12,038 bases of DNA from JAFGKM01 sp964408175 (GCA_964408175.1 CAYOYL010000147.1:1-12038), one strand, 5' to 3'; shown: positions 1-7,454, counted from the stretch's first letter. The notes: generated from the letters alone by a model not told the origin. Made by a program: numbers and translations.

Positions 1-29
1 AGATAGAAAGGTCCGCTTCTTTCCTTTTA

Positions 30-299
30 TTATTTGACCGCTTTTTTCAGGTCGCTTCCTGCTTTGAAAACCGGAACCTTCTTTGCTGCAATCTTTATCT
101 CCTTGCCTGTTCTCGGATTTCTTCCCGTCCTCGCTTTCCTCTTGGCTACCTTGAACGTTCCAAATCCAACCAGTGTCACGGCCTTGCCTTTTTTCAAAGA
201 TGCCTTGATTGAGTCCAGAACAGTATCAACTGCTGCAGATGCCTCTTTCTTCGTTGTTACAACCTTTGCTACGGCTGCTATAAGTTCTCCTTTATTCAC
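30..299 (-). CDS. hup: HU-family DNA-binding protein
   Basis: This is a small basic histone-like protein of 89 residues, the normal length for HU. HU acts in the nucleoid as a dimer that binds and bends DNA with little sequence specificity. The family core GFGTF is seen at residues 45-49, and the beta-arm DNA-contact segment RNPRTG at 60-65, followed by a Lys-rich C-terminus. The start is GTG at 299-297. It is chosen because a near-perfect Shine-Dalgarno, AAAGGAGGTGAG (316-305), lies 5 bases upstream and the next residues (NKGELI) match HU N-termini. The gene has its own promoter (426-454), so it need not depend on rny read-through. A 25-codon leader ORF ends on the base where the HU start begins. 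Whether it is HU or an IHF-like paralogue cannot be settled by eye, but family membership is certain. Confidence 0.96.
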   Translation of the reverse strand: MNKGELIAAVAKVVTTKKEASAAVDTVLDSIKASLKKGKAVTLVGFGTFKVAKRKARTGRNPRTGKEIKIAAKKVPVFKAGSDLKKAVK

Positions 300-376
300 T
301 ATATCTCACCTCCTTTACCTTGAATTCTCTTGCCACGATGCTTTTTGAGAATCTTTGGTTTACCATCTCGCATCAT
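299..376 (-). CDS. possible leader peptide upstream of HU
   Basis: This is an open frame of 25 codons on the HU transcript. It starts at tandem ATG codons (376-374, 373-371) and ends at TAG 301-299, whose G is also the first base of the HU GTG start. The peptide is very basic (it begins MMRDGKPKILKK and contains HRGKR), and its last codons are the HU Shine-Dalgarno. The one-base stop/start overlap is what translational coupling would look like. Against it, there is no Shine-Dalgarno before the ATGs, and a purine-rich leader yields Lys/Arg/Gly codons by chance. I do not recognise it as a ribosomal protein. It is a candidate only. Confidence 0.3.
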   Translation of the reverse strand: MMRDGKPKILKKHRGKRIQGKGGEI

Positions 377-425
377 GACAGAAAGAAATTCTGCTTTTTA
401 TATCTTCTTACCGCAAATTTCCTTT

Positions 426-454
426 ATTTTACAACCCCTTATAAAATTTGTCAA
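426..454 (-). promoter_or_regulatory. sigma70-type promoter for HU
   Basis: On the minus strand, TTGACA (454-449) and TAAAAT (431-426) are separated by exactly 17 bases. This is a full consensus -35 and a 5/6 -10. Transcription would start near 419, giving a leader of about 120 nt before the HU GTG. The promoter lies downstream of the rny stop codon, so HU can be transcribed independently. Confidence 0.75.
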
Positions 455-517
455 GAGGAATTTTACAAATAGCAAGGGCTTGAGAAGTTTTGTCTCTTGC
501 AATCCTTGTCTATTCTA

Positions 518-2074
518 TCATTTAGCAAGTTCGGTCTCTCTCGTTTCTCTTATAACTGTTACTTTAACCTGACCTATGTACTGCATAGACTGCTCAATTC
601 TTTTGGCAATTTCTCTTGCAAGATTTTTTGCCGCAACATCTGATATCTTTTCAGGTTTTACCACTACCCGAATTTCTCTACCTGCGGAGATGGCAAATGC
701 ATTGTTCACTCCCTCAAAAGCGGAAGCAATTTTTTCCAGCTCGTCAATCCTTCTTATGTACTTCTCCAGTGTATCACGCCTTGCACCTGGTCTTGTCGCA
801 GAGATAGCATCTGCTATCTGTGTCAAAAGCGTATAAGGGGCACTGACCTCAACATCCTTATGGTGGTTTAATGCCCCCTCAACCACAACATCACTTTCGC
901 CGTATTTTCTTAAGAGTTCCGCTCCTATCTCAGGATGTGAGCCTTCAACCTCCTGGTCAACTGCTTTCCCTATGTCGTGCATGAGAGCCACCCTTTTTGC
1001 TGTTTTTATGTCAAGACCTATTTCTGCTGCTATCATCCCGGCAAAGAAGGCACTTTCTTTTATGTGTTGCAGGGCATTCTGACCGTAACTTGTTCTATAC
1101 TTCATCCTACCGAGTAGTTTTACAATCTCGGGATGTACATTTTCAATCCCAATCTCAAAAATCGTATTTTTACCCTCTTCAGTTATATTCTCTTCCACCT
1201 TTTTCTCAATCTTCTCCACTACCTCTTCAATCCTGCCCGGGTGTATGCGTCCATCGGCTATCAGTCTATCAAGAGTCTGCCGTGCTATCTCTCTCCTGTA
1301 GGCATTAAAAGAAGAGAGCGTTACAGCTTCCGGAGTATCATCAACTATAAGGTCCACTCCTGTAGCCATCTCAAATGCCCTTATGTTCCGACCTTCTCTG
1401 CCTATAATCCTACCCTTGATTTCATCGTTGGGAAGACTTACAACAGACACAACGCTTTCTGAAGCCTCTTCAGGAACAAGTTTTTGCATTGACGTTAACA
1501 GAATCTCACGTGCCTTCTCCTCAGATTTTTCTCTGGTTTCATCCTCAATTCTCTTGAGCATCACAACCGCTTCTTTTTTAGCATCTTCTTCCATAGCCTG
1601 AAGCAGCTGTTTTTTTGCTTCTTCAACTGACAGCCCAGATACCCTGGCAAGATTTCTTTTAGTCTCTTCTACCAAAGATGAGTATTCTATCTCTTTACTT
1701 TTTATAGATACTTCTCTGCTCTCTATTGCCCTATCTTTTACAGAGATTTCAGACTCTTTCTTTTCCAGTATTTCAGATTTCCGCTCAAGGTTGATTTCTC
1801 TCTGCTGTAAACGTTTCTCCTGAAATTGTATCTCTTTCCTTTTGTTCCTCGTTTCCCTTTCAAACTCATTCTTCAGCCGATATATCAATTCTTTGGCTTC
1901 AATATCAAGTTCACGCTTCTTATTGAGAGCAAGGCTTTCCGCTTCTTGAATAATACCCTTAGCTCTCTTTTCAGCCGCTTTAACTGTTCTTTCACCGATA
2001 TACTTCCTCCACAGATATCCTATAAGTATTGAAACCCCACCCCATAGAACAAACCATGGAAGGATAAGTTTCAT
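518..2074 (-). CDS. rny: ribonuclease Y
   Basis: RNase Y is a membrane-anchored endoribonuclease that initiates mRNA decay in many bacteria lacking RNase E. From the ATG at 2074 the protein has 518 residues, matching the usual length of about 520. The order is a membrane segment (about residues 3-22), a long charged coiled coil (about 25-190), a KH RNA-binding domain with the GREG loop at 225-228, and an HD domain (about 330-425) with the metal-binding His-Asp at 366-367 in MHDIGKA. A conserved C-terminal domain follows. The frame stays open upstream to 2182. Family length and the hydrophobic N-terminus favour 2074, but the only strong Shine-Dalgarno lies 22-30 bases further upstream, so the exact start is uncertain. 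The gene follows serA in the same direction after a 273-bp gap. Confidence 0.95.
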   Translation of the reverse strand: MKLILPWFVLWGGVSILIGYLWRKYIGERTVKAAEKRAKGIIQEAESLALNKKRELDIEAKELIYRLKNEFERETRNKRKEIQFQEKRLQQREINLERKSEILEKKESEISVKDRAIESREVSIKSKEIEYSSLVEETKRNLARVSGLSVEEAKKQLLQAMEEDAKKEAVVMLKRIEDETREKSEEKAREILLTSMQKLVPEEASESVVSVVSLPNDEIKGRIIGREGRNIRAFEMATGVDLIVDDTPEAVTLSSFNAYRREIARQTLDRLIADGRIHPGRIEEVVEKIEKKVEENITEEGKNTIFEIGIENVHPEIVKLLGRMKYRTSYGQNALQHIKESAFFAGMIAAEIGLDIKTAKRVALMHDIGKAVDQEVEGSHPEIGAELLRKYGESDVVVEGALNHHKDVEVSAPYTLLTQIADAISATRPGARRDTLEKYIRRIDELEKIASAFEGVNNAFAISAGREIRVVVKPEKISDVAAKNLAREIAKRIEQSMQYIGQVKVTVIRETRETELAK

Positions 2075-2095
2075 TGTGTTTATCTCGTTAATGGT

Positions 2096-2107
2096 AATCA
2101 CCCCCTC
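2096..2107 (-). promoter_or_regulatory. strong Shine-Dalgarno misplaced relative to the rny ATG
   Basis: The minus strand reads GAGGGGGTGATT here, very close to the complement of the 16S rRNA tail (GGAGGTGAT). The first ATG of rny is more than 20 bases downstream, too far for this site. In frame with rny and about 8 bases after the G run is ATT (2092-2090), and GTG (2101-2099) lies inside the site itself. Either initiation uses a non-ATG codon here, adding 6 or 9 residues, or the match is accidental. Confidence 0.45.
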
Positions 2108-2223
2108 TTTTAAGGCAGTGATTAGAGAATAGTTGATAATCCTTTTAACCTTATCTTTTATTACCCACTTTCCACTAACCACTCGTTTAGTTACGGTGAG
2201 ACAGAAAGAATATTAGAGGTTAA

Positions 2224-2252
2224 AATCCCTTCCGCCGCATTAAAGAGGGATT
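2224..2252. repeat. inverted repeat in the serA-rny gap
   Basis: AATCCCT (2224-2230) and AGGGATT (2246-2252) form a perfect 7-bp inverted repeat around a 15-base loop. Read on the minus strand it is followed by TTTAA, so it could act as a weak terminator or attenuator for serA transcripts running toward rny. The T-run is short, and it may equally be a regulator site. The rest of the 273-bp gap (2075-2347) holds no gene that I can support. A GATAAT-like -10 is present near the repeat but has no well-spaced -35. Confidence 0.3.
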
Positions 2253-2347
2253 ATCCGGCATGACATTTTGTAAGGGGCAACAAAAACTTCATAAAAACGG
2301 GTATTGTTGTTTTTACGTTAAAGAGTAATTTACACTGTTTCACTTTT

Positions 2348-3925
2348 TTATATCCTTACAAGTTTCACCGAATGTATGGCCGGAAATTCCTCTAACCTGT
2401 TTAGAACCTCACTGTCTATCCCCTGGTCCAGGTTCAGAACAGTTATTGCCTGTCCGCCTTTTTTATTTCTACCAAGGGTCATAGATGCTATGTTTACCCT
2501 CTTCTCTCCAAGAATCGTGCCAATATGTCCCATTATGCCGGGCTTATCTTCGTTATAACATACCAGAAGATAACCGTCAGGGACTGCTTCTACTGAAAAA
2601 CCGTTAATCTTAACAATCCTTTCTTCTCCTTCTCTTACGGTACCTGCTACAGATATGTCATGACCGTTTTTAATCTCAACCGTTACGAGATTGGTAAATT
2701 CACCACCAATTTCCTGTCTGGTTTCTTTGACGGATATCCCTTTTTCTTTCAATATAAGGGATGCGTTTACAGGATTTATCTTTTCTGTGCTCTTCAATAA
2801 TCCTACGGTTATGTGAGATTTTAAAAGAGAAAGGTCATAATTTGTTATATCCCCACTGTAGGTTATACCGATTTCTTTTATCTCCCTGTCTGCGAGTTGC
2901 TTCAAAAGAACTCCCATCTTTTCTCCAAGCGAAAGATAATCCCCGAGTTTTTCCATGGAATCTTTATCAAGAGACGGCAGATTTACCGCATTCATTATTA
3001 CCTTCTTAGTCAAAGCTGACACTATCTGTGAGGTAAGCTGCTGGGCAACATTTATCTGCGCCTCTTTCGTGGATGCCCCGAGATGAGGTGTTAAAACAAC
3101 CTGCTCCATCTTAAGAAGCGGGTTTTCTGCCAATGGAGGTTCTTTTTCAAAAACATCAAGGGCTGCACCCTTTACCTTGCCTGCTGTAATATATTTACAG
3201 AGAGCCTCCTCATCAACAATCCCTCCCCTCGAACAGTTTATTATCCTCACCCCATCTTTCATCATCTCAAACGCAGATTCCCCTATCAGGTGGTAGGTAG
3301 AATCACTGGAAGGGATATGCAGCGTTATAAAATCAGATTGATTGAGAAGTCCCTGGAGATTTATCAACCTGACGTCAGAATTTCCCATCTCGGCACTGTC
3401 TATGTAAGGGTCATATCCAAGAACCTTCATACCCAGACCTCTGGCAATTACTGATACCCTTCTGCCTATCCTTCCAAGACCTATTATCCCGAGAGTCTTA
3501 TTGTATATCTCAACTCCCATATATTTCTTCTTTTCCCACCTGCCGCCTTTCATTGACTGGTCTGCTGAAGAAATATTTCTTGCCAGAGCCATAAGCATTG
3601 CTATGGTATGTTCGGCAACAGACAGGGTGTTGCCCTCAGGAGCATTCATTACTATGATGCCGGCGTGCGTAGCAGTCTCTACGTCTATATTGTCAAGGCC
3701 GACACCTGCCCTGCCGATAACCTTCAGGTTTTTTGCTTTTTTTATAACCTCTGAGGTTATCCTGGTACCGCTCCTTACAATGACCGCATCGTATTCCTCT
3801 ATTATTCCGCAAAGCTGTTCAGGTAAAACCTTCCCTGTTTCCACAACCTCAAAACCGGCTGTTTTTAATATCCCTATACCTTCCTGTTCAAGAGGGTCTG
3901 TTATCAACACCTTTATCTTCTTCAT
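2348..3925 (-). CDS. serA: D-3-phosphoglycerate dehydrogenase (long, ACT-domain type)
   Basis: SerA oxidises 3-phosphoglycerate to 3-phosphohydroxypyruvate with NAD in the cytoplasm, the first committed step of serine synthesis. The protein has 525 residues, the typical length of the long three-domain form. The N-terminal substrate domain contains RAGVGLDNID (72-81). The Rossmann domain has the NAD motif GLGRIG (149-154). The catalytic set is visible as Arg233 (in CSRGG), Glu262 (in FEKEPP) and His281 (in TPHLGAS). An intervening domain (about 320-445) and a C-terminal ACT domain (about 452-525) follow, so allosteric control by serine is plausible. The ATG at 3925 is preceded by a GGAGGAGGG Shine-Dalgarno about 8 bases upstream. 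The gene has its own promoter, whose -35 lies back to back with the promoter proposed for the GH78 gene. Confidence 0.96.
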   Translation of the reverse strand: MKKIKVLITDPLEQEGIGILKTAGFEVVETGKVLPEQLCGIIEEYDAVIVRSGTRITSEVIKKAKNLKVIGRAGVGLDNIDVETATHAGIIVMNAPEGNTLSVAEHTIAMLMALARNISSADQSMKGGRWEKKKYMGVEIYNKTLGIIGLGRIGRRVSVIARGLGMKVLGYDPYIDSAEMGNSDVRLINLQGLLNQSDFITLHIPSSDSTYHLIGESAFEMMKDGVRIINCSRGGIVDEEALCKYITAGKVKGAALDVFEKEPPLAENPLLKMEQVVLTPHLGASTKEAQINVAQQLTSQIVSALTKKVIMNAVNLPSLDKDSMEKLGDYLSLGEKMGVLLKQLADREIKEIGITYSGDITNYDLSLLKSHITVGLLKSTEKINPVNASLILKEKGISVKETRQEIGGEFTNLVTVEIKNGHDISVAGTVREGEERIVKINGFSVEAVPDGYLLVCYNEDKPGIMGHIGTILGEKRVNIASMTLGRNKKGGQAITVLNLDQGIDSEVLNRLEEFPAIHSVKLVRI

Positions 3926-3953
3926 TTCTTTCTCCCTCCTCCATAACTTAAAT

Positions 3954-3982
3954 ATTTTACTCCAATTTTAACAGCAAGTCAA
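3954..3982 (-). promoter_or_regulatory. sigma70-type promoter for serA
   Basis: On the minus strand, TTGACT (3982-3977) and TAAAAT (3959-3954) are 17 bases apart. The start would be near 3947, giving a leader of about 22 nt with the Shine-Dalgarno in it. The site overlaps the plus-strand promoter candidate at 3968-3995, so polymerase binding to the two should be mutually exclusive. Confidence 0.7.
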
Positions 3983-3995
3983 AAAATTGTATAAT
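3968..3995 (+). promoter_or_regulatory. promoter candidate for the GH78-AEC unit
   Basis: TTAACA (3968-3973) and TATAAT (3990-3995) are separated by 16 bases. The -10 is perfect and the -35 matches 5 of 6. Transcription would begin near 4002 and give an untranslated leader of about 100 nt. That leader includes the relic repeat (3997-4052) and a small hairpin (4070-4085). Confidence 0.55.
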
Positions 3996-3996
3996 A

Positions 3997-4052
3997 CTCA
4001 AAATCCGACATAAAAATTGCAGAGTGTTAGGGAAGAGAAAAGGAAAGTATTG
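3997..4052 (+). repeat. degenerate second copy of the iorA-upstream promoter/RNA 5' end
   Basis: These 56 bases align without gaps to 11361-11416, with 47 identities by my count. The last 24 positions are identical. The mismatches concentrate over the -10 region, where TATAAT of the other copy is CAGAGT here, so this copy should not be an active promoter of the same kind. The match stops where the body of the structured RNA begins. The bases just after it (TCAGATT) resemble those just after the RNA at 11627-11633 (CCAGATT). The simplest reading is a duplicated locus that lost its interior between short TATT repeats. Confidence 0.75.
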
Positions 4053-4069
4053 TCAGATTTACAATTCAA

Positions 4070-4085
4070 AAGGGTATAGACCCTT
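4070..4085 (+). other. small hairpin in the GH78 leader
   Basis: AAGGGT (4070-4075), loop ATAG and ACCCTT (4080-4085) form a perfect 6-bp hairpin. It ends 16 bases before the ATG at 4102, close to the weak GGGAAAA ribosome-binding stretch. It could influence initiation, but no T-run follows, so it is not a terminator. Confidence 0.35.
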
Positions 4086-4101
4086 CTGGGAAAAACGAAT
4101 T

Positions 4102-6411
4102 ATGAGGATTAGCAAAGAGATACTTGAAAAACCATGGACAGCCTCGTGGGTTTTTAATCCTGATGGGCCCTTAAACGATTTCGGCGTTTTCTATTTTCGT
4201 AAAAGGCTGTACCTAAAAAAGGGCGCTGGGTCTTTTATCATACACATATCTGCCGATAACCGCTACCACCTTTTCGTAAATGGAGAGTCAGTCTGCAGAG
4301 GCCCGTGCCGTGGAGATGCGAACAGATGGTTTTTTGAAACTGTTGATATTGCAAAATTTCTCAGGACAGGAGATAACATACTTGCAGTTGTGGTATGGAA
4401 TTTTGGTGTTCTCAGGCCTCTCGCACAGATAACCCTTCAAACCTGCCTCATCGTACAGGGAAATTCTAAAAAAGAGCGTATTGTTGATACCCGCTCCGGA
4501 AACGGTTGGAAGTCTTTTTACAACAGAGCATATTCTCCATATCTGGAAGGAGGAGATATGTCCCACCTTGCAACAGGACCCGGAGAAAGAATTGATGGCA
4601 GTCTTTATCCGTGGGGCTGGGAGAAAAAAGAGTTCAAAGATGACATATGGTCCGACGTAAAAAATGTTTTCCCGAGGGCACTGCCCCGTGAAATAGGTGG
4701 GGGAACCGTGCCATATCTGGTGCCCCGACCAATACCGTTTATGACTGAAAAACAACAGTTTTTCAAAAAAATAGTAAAGAGTGAAGGTCTAAACATCCCT
4801 TCCGGCTTCCTCTCTGGAAGGTCCGGGCTGTCAGTTCCTTCCAACAGCAGTACATCCATAATTCTTGACCAGTCTTTTCTCACCACTGCATATCCTGAGA
4901 TAACGGTAAGCGGAGGGAAAGGTTCCTCTGTAACTGTTTGCTACGCTGAGTCTCTACGCAAAGGACAAGAAAAAGGTAACCGGAATGATGTTGCAGGAAA
5001 GACAATCAAAGGCTTTAGTGATTGTTTCCTACCTGATGGTGGGGAAAACAGGGTCTTCAATCCTTTATGGTGGCGAACGTTTCGTTATGTGCAGATGAAA
5101 ATTATTACGTCTGAACAGCCGCTGAGGATACAAAAGATTTCTTCACTGTTTACCTGCTATCCGTTTGAGGAAAAAGGGTCATTTGAGAGTAGTAACCCTG
5201 AATTGAAACGTATCTGGAATGTCGGCTGGCGCACAGCAAGACTCTGTGCCCACGAGACCTATCTGGATTGTCCTTACTATGAACAACTTCAGTATGTGGG
5301 TGATACCCGCATCCAGGCACTTATCTCCCTTTATGTCAGCGGAGATGACAGGTTGATGAGGAAGGCAATTCAACAGTTTGATGACTCCCGCATTCCAGAA
5401 GGACTGACAAAAAGTCAATATCCTTCTTTTTATATACAGGTAATACCCCCCTTCTCTCTCATATGGATAAACATGCTCAGCGACTACTTCTGGTTCCGTG
5501 ATGACCCTGCCTTTGTCAGAAGGTTCCTTTCAGATGTCAGACTTGTCCTGAAATGGTTTGAAGAACACATTGATGACAAAACAGGACTTCTTGGCCCTTT
5601 ACCCTGGTGGAATTTCGTTGACTGGTCTAAGGAGTATAAGGGGGGCGTTCCGCCTGGAGGAGAACAGGGAAATTCAGCAGTCATCTCAATGCTTTTCATC
5701 AACTCCCTGATTGATGCAGCAGAGATGGAAAAATCTGTCGGCGAATATTACTATGTTAAACGCTACAAAGAACTCGCCGCAGGAATAAAGAGGTCTGTTA
5801 TGAAAAAGTGCTGGGACTATAAGATGGGTCTGTTATCTGATACTCCGGCTAAAAGACAGTTCAGCCAGCACGCTAACGTTTTTGGAATTCTAACGGATAC
5901 AATACCACGCAAAAAACAAAAGGTGGTTATGAAGAAAATTCTGGGTAACCATTCTCTAATACAGTGCACCTATTATTTCCAGTTCTATCTCCACCAGGCT
6001 GTGAAGAAGGTAGGACTGGGAGACCTTTACATTTCGCTCCTTGAGCCATGGAGAAAAATGCTGGCAATGGGTCTCACCACCTTTGCTGAGAAACCTGAAC
6101 CTACCCGTTCAGACTGTCATGCATGGAGTGCCCATCCAAATGCAAACCTTCTCGCGGTTGTATGCGGTATCTCCCCGGCAGAACCGGGTTTCCGGACTGT
6201 CAGGATAGAACCGCACCTGGGTCCCCTTGACTGGGCTGAAGGTAATATGCCGCATTCTCTGGGAACCATAAAGGTCAAGATTAAAAAAACTGGGCAGTAT
6301 AAGATAGACGCTGAAATAACCCTGCCTAAAGGACTTAAAGGTACCTTTGTTTACAGAAATACCTCTGTTGCCCTGAAACCAGGCAGACAGACCCTCAAAG
6401 GTATCAAATAA
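4102..6411 (+). CDS. GH78 alpha-L-rhamnosidase-like glycoside hydrolase
   Basis: GH78 enzymes hydrolyse terminal alpha-L-rhamnose from glycosides with inversion of configuration. From ATG 4102 the protein has 769 residues. It has N-terminal beta-sandwich regions (about 1-350) with a carbohydrate-binding-like fold signature (FYFRKRLYL, HLFVNGE), an (alpha/alpha)6 barrel (about 360-680) and a C-terminal beta domain. The catalytic-loop signature DCPYYEQLQYVGD (389-401) places the expected acidic residues at Glu394 and Asp401. TTFAE ending at Glu663 and WSAHP (675-679) fit the second catalytic region. There is no signal peptide, so it should act in the cytoplasm on imported substrate. An alternative GTG at 4024 would put 26 odd residues encoded by the relic repeat at the N-terminus, and it has no Shine-Dalgarno. 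The family is secure, but the substrate is inferred and could be another sugar, since the usual Arg after DCPx is Tyr here. A permease gene follows 48 bp downstream. Confidence 0.85.
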   Translation: MRISKEILEKPWTASWVFNPDGPLNDFGVFYFRKRLYLKKGAGSFIIHISADNRYHLFVNGESVCRGPCRGDANRWFFETVDIAKFLRTGDNILAVVVWNFGVLRPLAQITLQTCLIVQGNSKKERIVDTRSGNGWKSFYNRAYSPYLEGGDMSHLATGPGERIDGSLYPWGWEKKEFKDDIWSDVKNVFPRALPREIGGGTVPYLVPRPIPFMTEKQQFFKKIVKSEGLNIPSGFLSGRSGLSVPSNSSTSIILDQSFLTTAYPEITVSGGKGSSVTVCYAESLRKGQEKGNRNDVAGKTIKGFSDCFLPDGGENRVFNPLWWRTFRYVQMKIITSEQPLRIQKISSLFTCYPFEEKGSFESSNPELKRIWNVGWRTARLCAHETYLDCPYYEQLQYVGDTRIQALISLYVSGDDRLMRKAIQQFDDSRIPEGLTKSQYPSFYIQVIPPFSLIWINMLSDYFWFRDDPAFVRRFLSDVRLVLKWFEEHIDDKTGLLGPLPWWNFVDWSKEYKGGVPPGGEQGNSAVISMLFINSLIDAAEMEKSVGEYYYVKRYKELAAGIKRSVMKKCWDYKMGLLSDTPAKRQFSQHANVFGILTDTIPRKKQKVVMKKILGNHSLIQCTYYFQFYLHQAVKKVGLGDLYISLLEPWRKMLAMGLTTFAEKPEPTRSDCHAWSAHPNANLLAVVCGISPAEPGFRTVRIEPHLGPLDWAEGNMPHSLGTIKVKIKKTGQYKIDAEITLPKGLKGTFVYRNTSVALKPGRQTLKGIK

Positions 6412-6420
6412 ACCTACCAC

Positions 6421-6445
6421 TTTGGAGAGGGTTCAGGTGAGGGTA
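6421..6445. repeat. purine-rich intergenic motif resembling a dispersed repeat
   Basis: Between the GH78 and permease genes lies a tract with two related units, GGAGAGGGTTCAGG and TGAGGGTA. It resembles GAGAGGG/GTGAGGG-type intergenic repeats that I know from other bacterial genomes. Only one copy is visible in this window, so its status as a repeat is inferred. It is not needed as a ribosome-binding site, because AGGA at 6452-6455 serves the next gene. Confidence 0.3.
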
Positions 6446-6459
6446 CATATTAGGAAAAT

Positions 6460-7428
6460 ATGTTTATAAAACTTTTCATAAGGATACTGGCTATCTTCTG
6501 TATGATAGGATTCGGGGCACTGGCGCGCAAATTCAAAATGCTGGATAGGTCTACCGCCGGTCAGATGTCAATGATAGTTATCAACTTTTTTTATCCTGCC
6601 CTTATATTTACCTCTCTTGCCGGCAACTTTACCCTTAAAAGCCTGGCGAAGAACTGGGTTCTACCTACAGGAACGATTCTCATTATGACCACAGGTTATC
6701 TCCTCGGCAGTTTCATTTCCCGCTTCGTAGGTTTTCCTGGGGATAAAACAAAAAGACAGTTTTTGTTTCAGTGTACCATCAACAACTATTCTTTCCTTCC
6801 CCTTCCGATTGTCTTTATGCTGTGGGGCGACAGGGGTGTTGCCGCTCTGATTTTCTCAACTCTCGGCTCCGAAGTTGCTGTCTGGACACTGGGGGTTTCT
6901 GCTCTCACTGGAAGCAGACTCCGCAGAAAAAGTCTGAAACAACTGCTGAATGTCCCGATAATGTCAATCTTTATCTCCGTAGTCGTAATCGCAACAAGAG
7001 ACCTTATAATGGGCACGCAGAACCTCTTCCTGAGCAGTCCCTTCCTGAAGGAGGTGGGGTCTTCATTTTTTTCTGCTCTAAATATCCTCGGAAAGGGGAC
7101 TATTCCTCTGGCAATGTTTATTGCCGGCAGCAGTATGGCTGACCTGAAACCCCATCACCTCCTTACCAGACAGCAGGGATATGTCGTAGGACTACGTTTG
7201 TTGGTTATCCCTGCGATTGCAGTGATAATCCTGCATCTTCTCCCATTCCCCTTGGAGACACGGTTTATACTCCTTGTGGTGGCAACAATGCCTTCAGCCA
7301 TTGCCAGTGTGGTCTTAGGGGAGGTTTACAAATCAGATACTGAATTTGCTTCCGCTTCGGTTCTCAATACCCACCTGTTTTCTCTGATAACCATACCGCT
7401 CTGGCTGTCCCTATTCCTCAGAGGGTAA
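6460..7428 (+). CDS. AEC-family (auxin efflux carrier-type) permease
   Basis: This is a membrane transporter of 322 residues, the usual size for the AEC family. It is strongly hydrophobic throughout, with about ten membrane segments arranged as two halves. Typical features are the N-terminal FCMIGFGALARK segment, FFYPALIFTSL near residue 45, a polar NNYSFLPLP segment near 110 that is characteristic of the family, and a C-terminal ATMPSAIASVVL stretch. Characterised AEC members move organic acids such as malate or malonate. Sugar transport has not been the usual finding, so a direct link to the upstream glycosidase is only suggested by the 48-bp gap and shared direction. The Shine-Dalgarno AGGA is 4 bases before ATG 6460. 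The substrate is unknown. Confidence 0.85.
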   Translation: MFIKLFIRILAIFCMIGFGALARKFKMLDRSTAGQMSMIVINFFYPALIFTSLAGNFTLKSLAKNWVLPTGTILIMTTGYLLGSFISRFVGFPGDKTKRQFLFQCTINNYSFLPLPIVFMLWGDRGVAALIFSTLGSEVAVWTLGVSALTGSRLRRKSLKQLLNVPIMSIFISVVVIATRDLIMGTQNLFLSSPFLKEVGSSFFSALNILGKGTIPLAMFIAGSSMADLKPHHLLTRQQGYVVGLRLLVIPAIAVIILHLLPFPLETRFILLVVATMPSAIASVVLGEVYKSDTEFASASVLNTHLFSLITIPLWLSLFLRG

Positions 7429-7439
7429 CAAACAAGCCG

Positions 7440-7454
7440 CAGGGGATTTCCCTG
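7440..7454. terminator. short hairpin between convergent genes
   Basis: CAGGG (7440-7444) and CCCTG (7450-7454) form a 5-bp GC-rich hairpin in the 70-bp gap between the converging permease and rimO genes. No T-run follows on either strand, so it would be a non-canonical terminator at best. Confidence 0.25.

Noticed and set aside
455..517. Terminator hairpin after rny
   Set aside because: Only four-base complementarities (GAGA/TCTC) are found, with no following T-run on the minus strand.
2281..2335. A/T-rich stem around TAAAAAC/GTTTTTA after serA
   Set aside because: Seven weak pairs with one GC pair and a ten-base loop are likely by chance in this composition, and the longer AAAAACAAC/GTTTTTGTTG similarity is parallel, not antiparallel.
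4024..4101. Upstream GTG start giving the GH78 protein 26 more residues
   Set aside because: The extra segment is encoded by the relic RNA repeat and a hairpin, has no Shine-Dalgarno, and lies outside the conserved N-terminus. ATG 4102 fits better.
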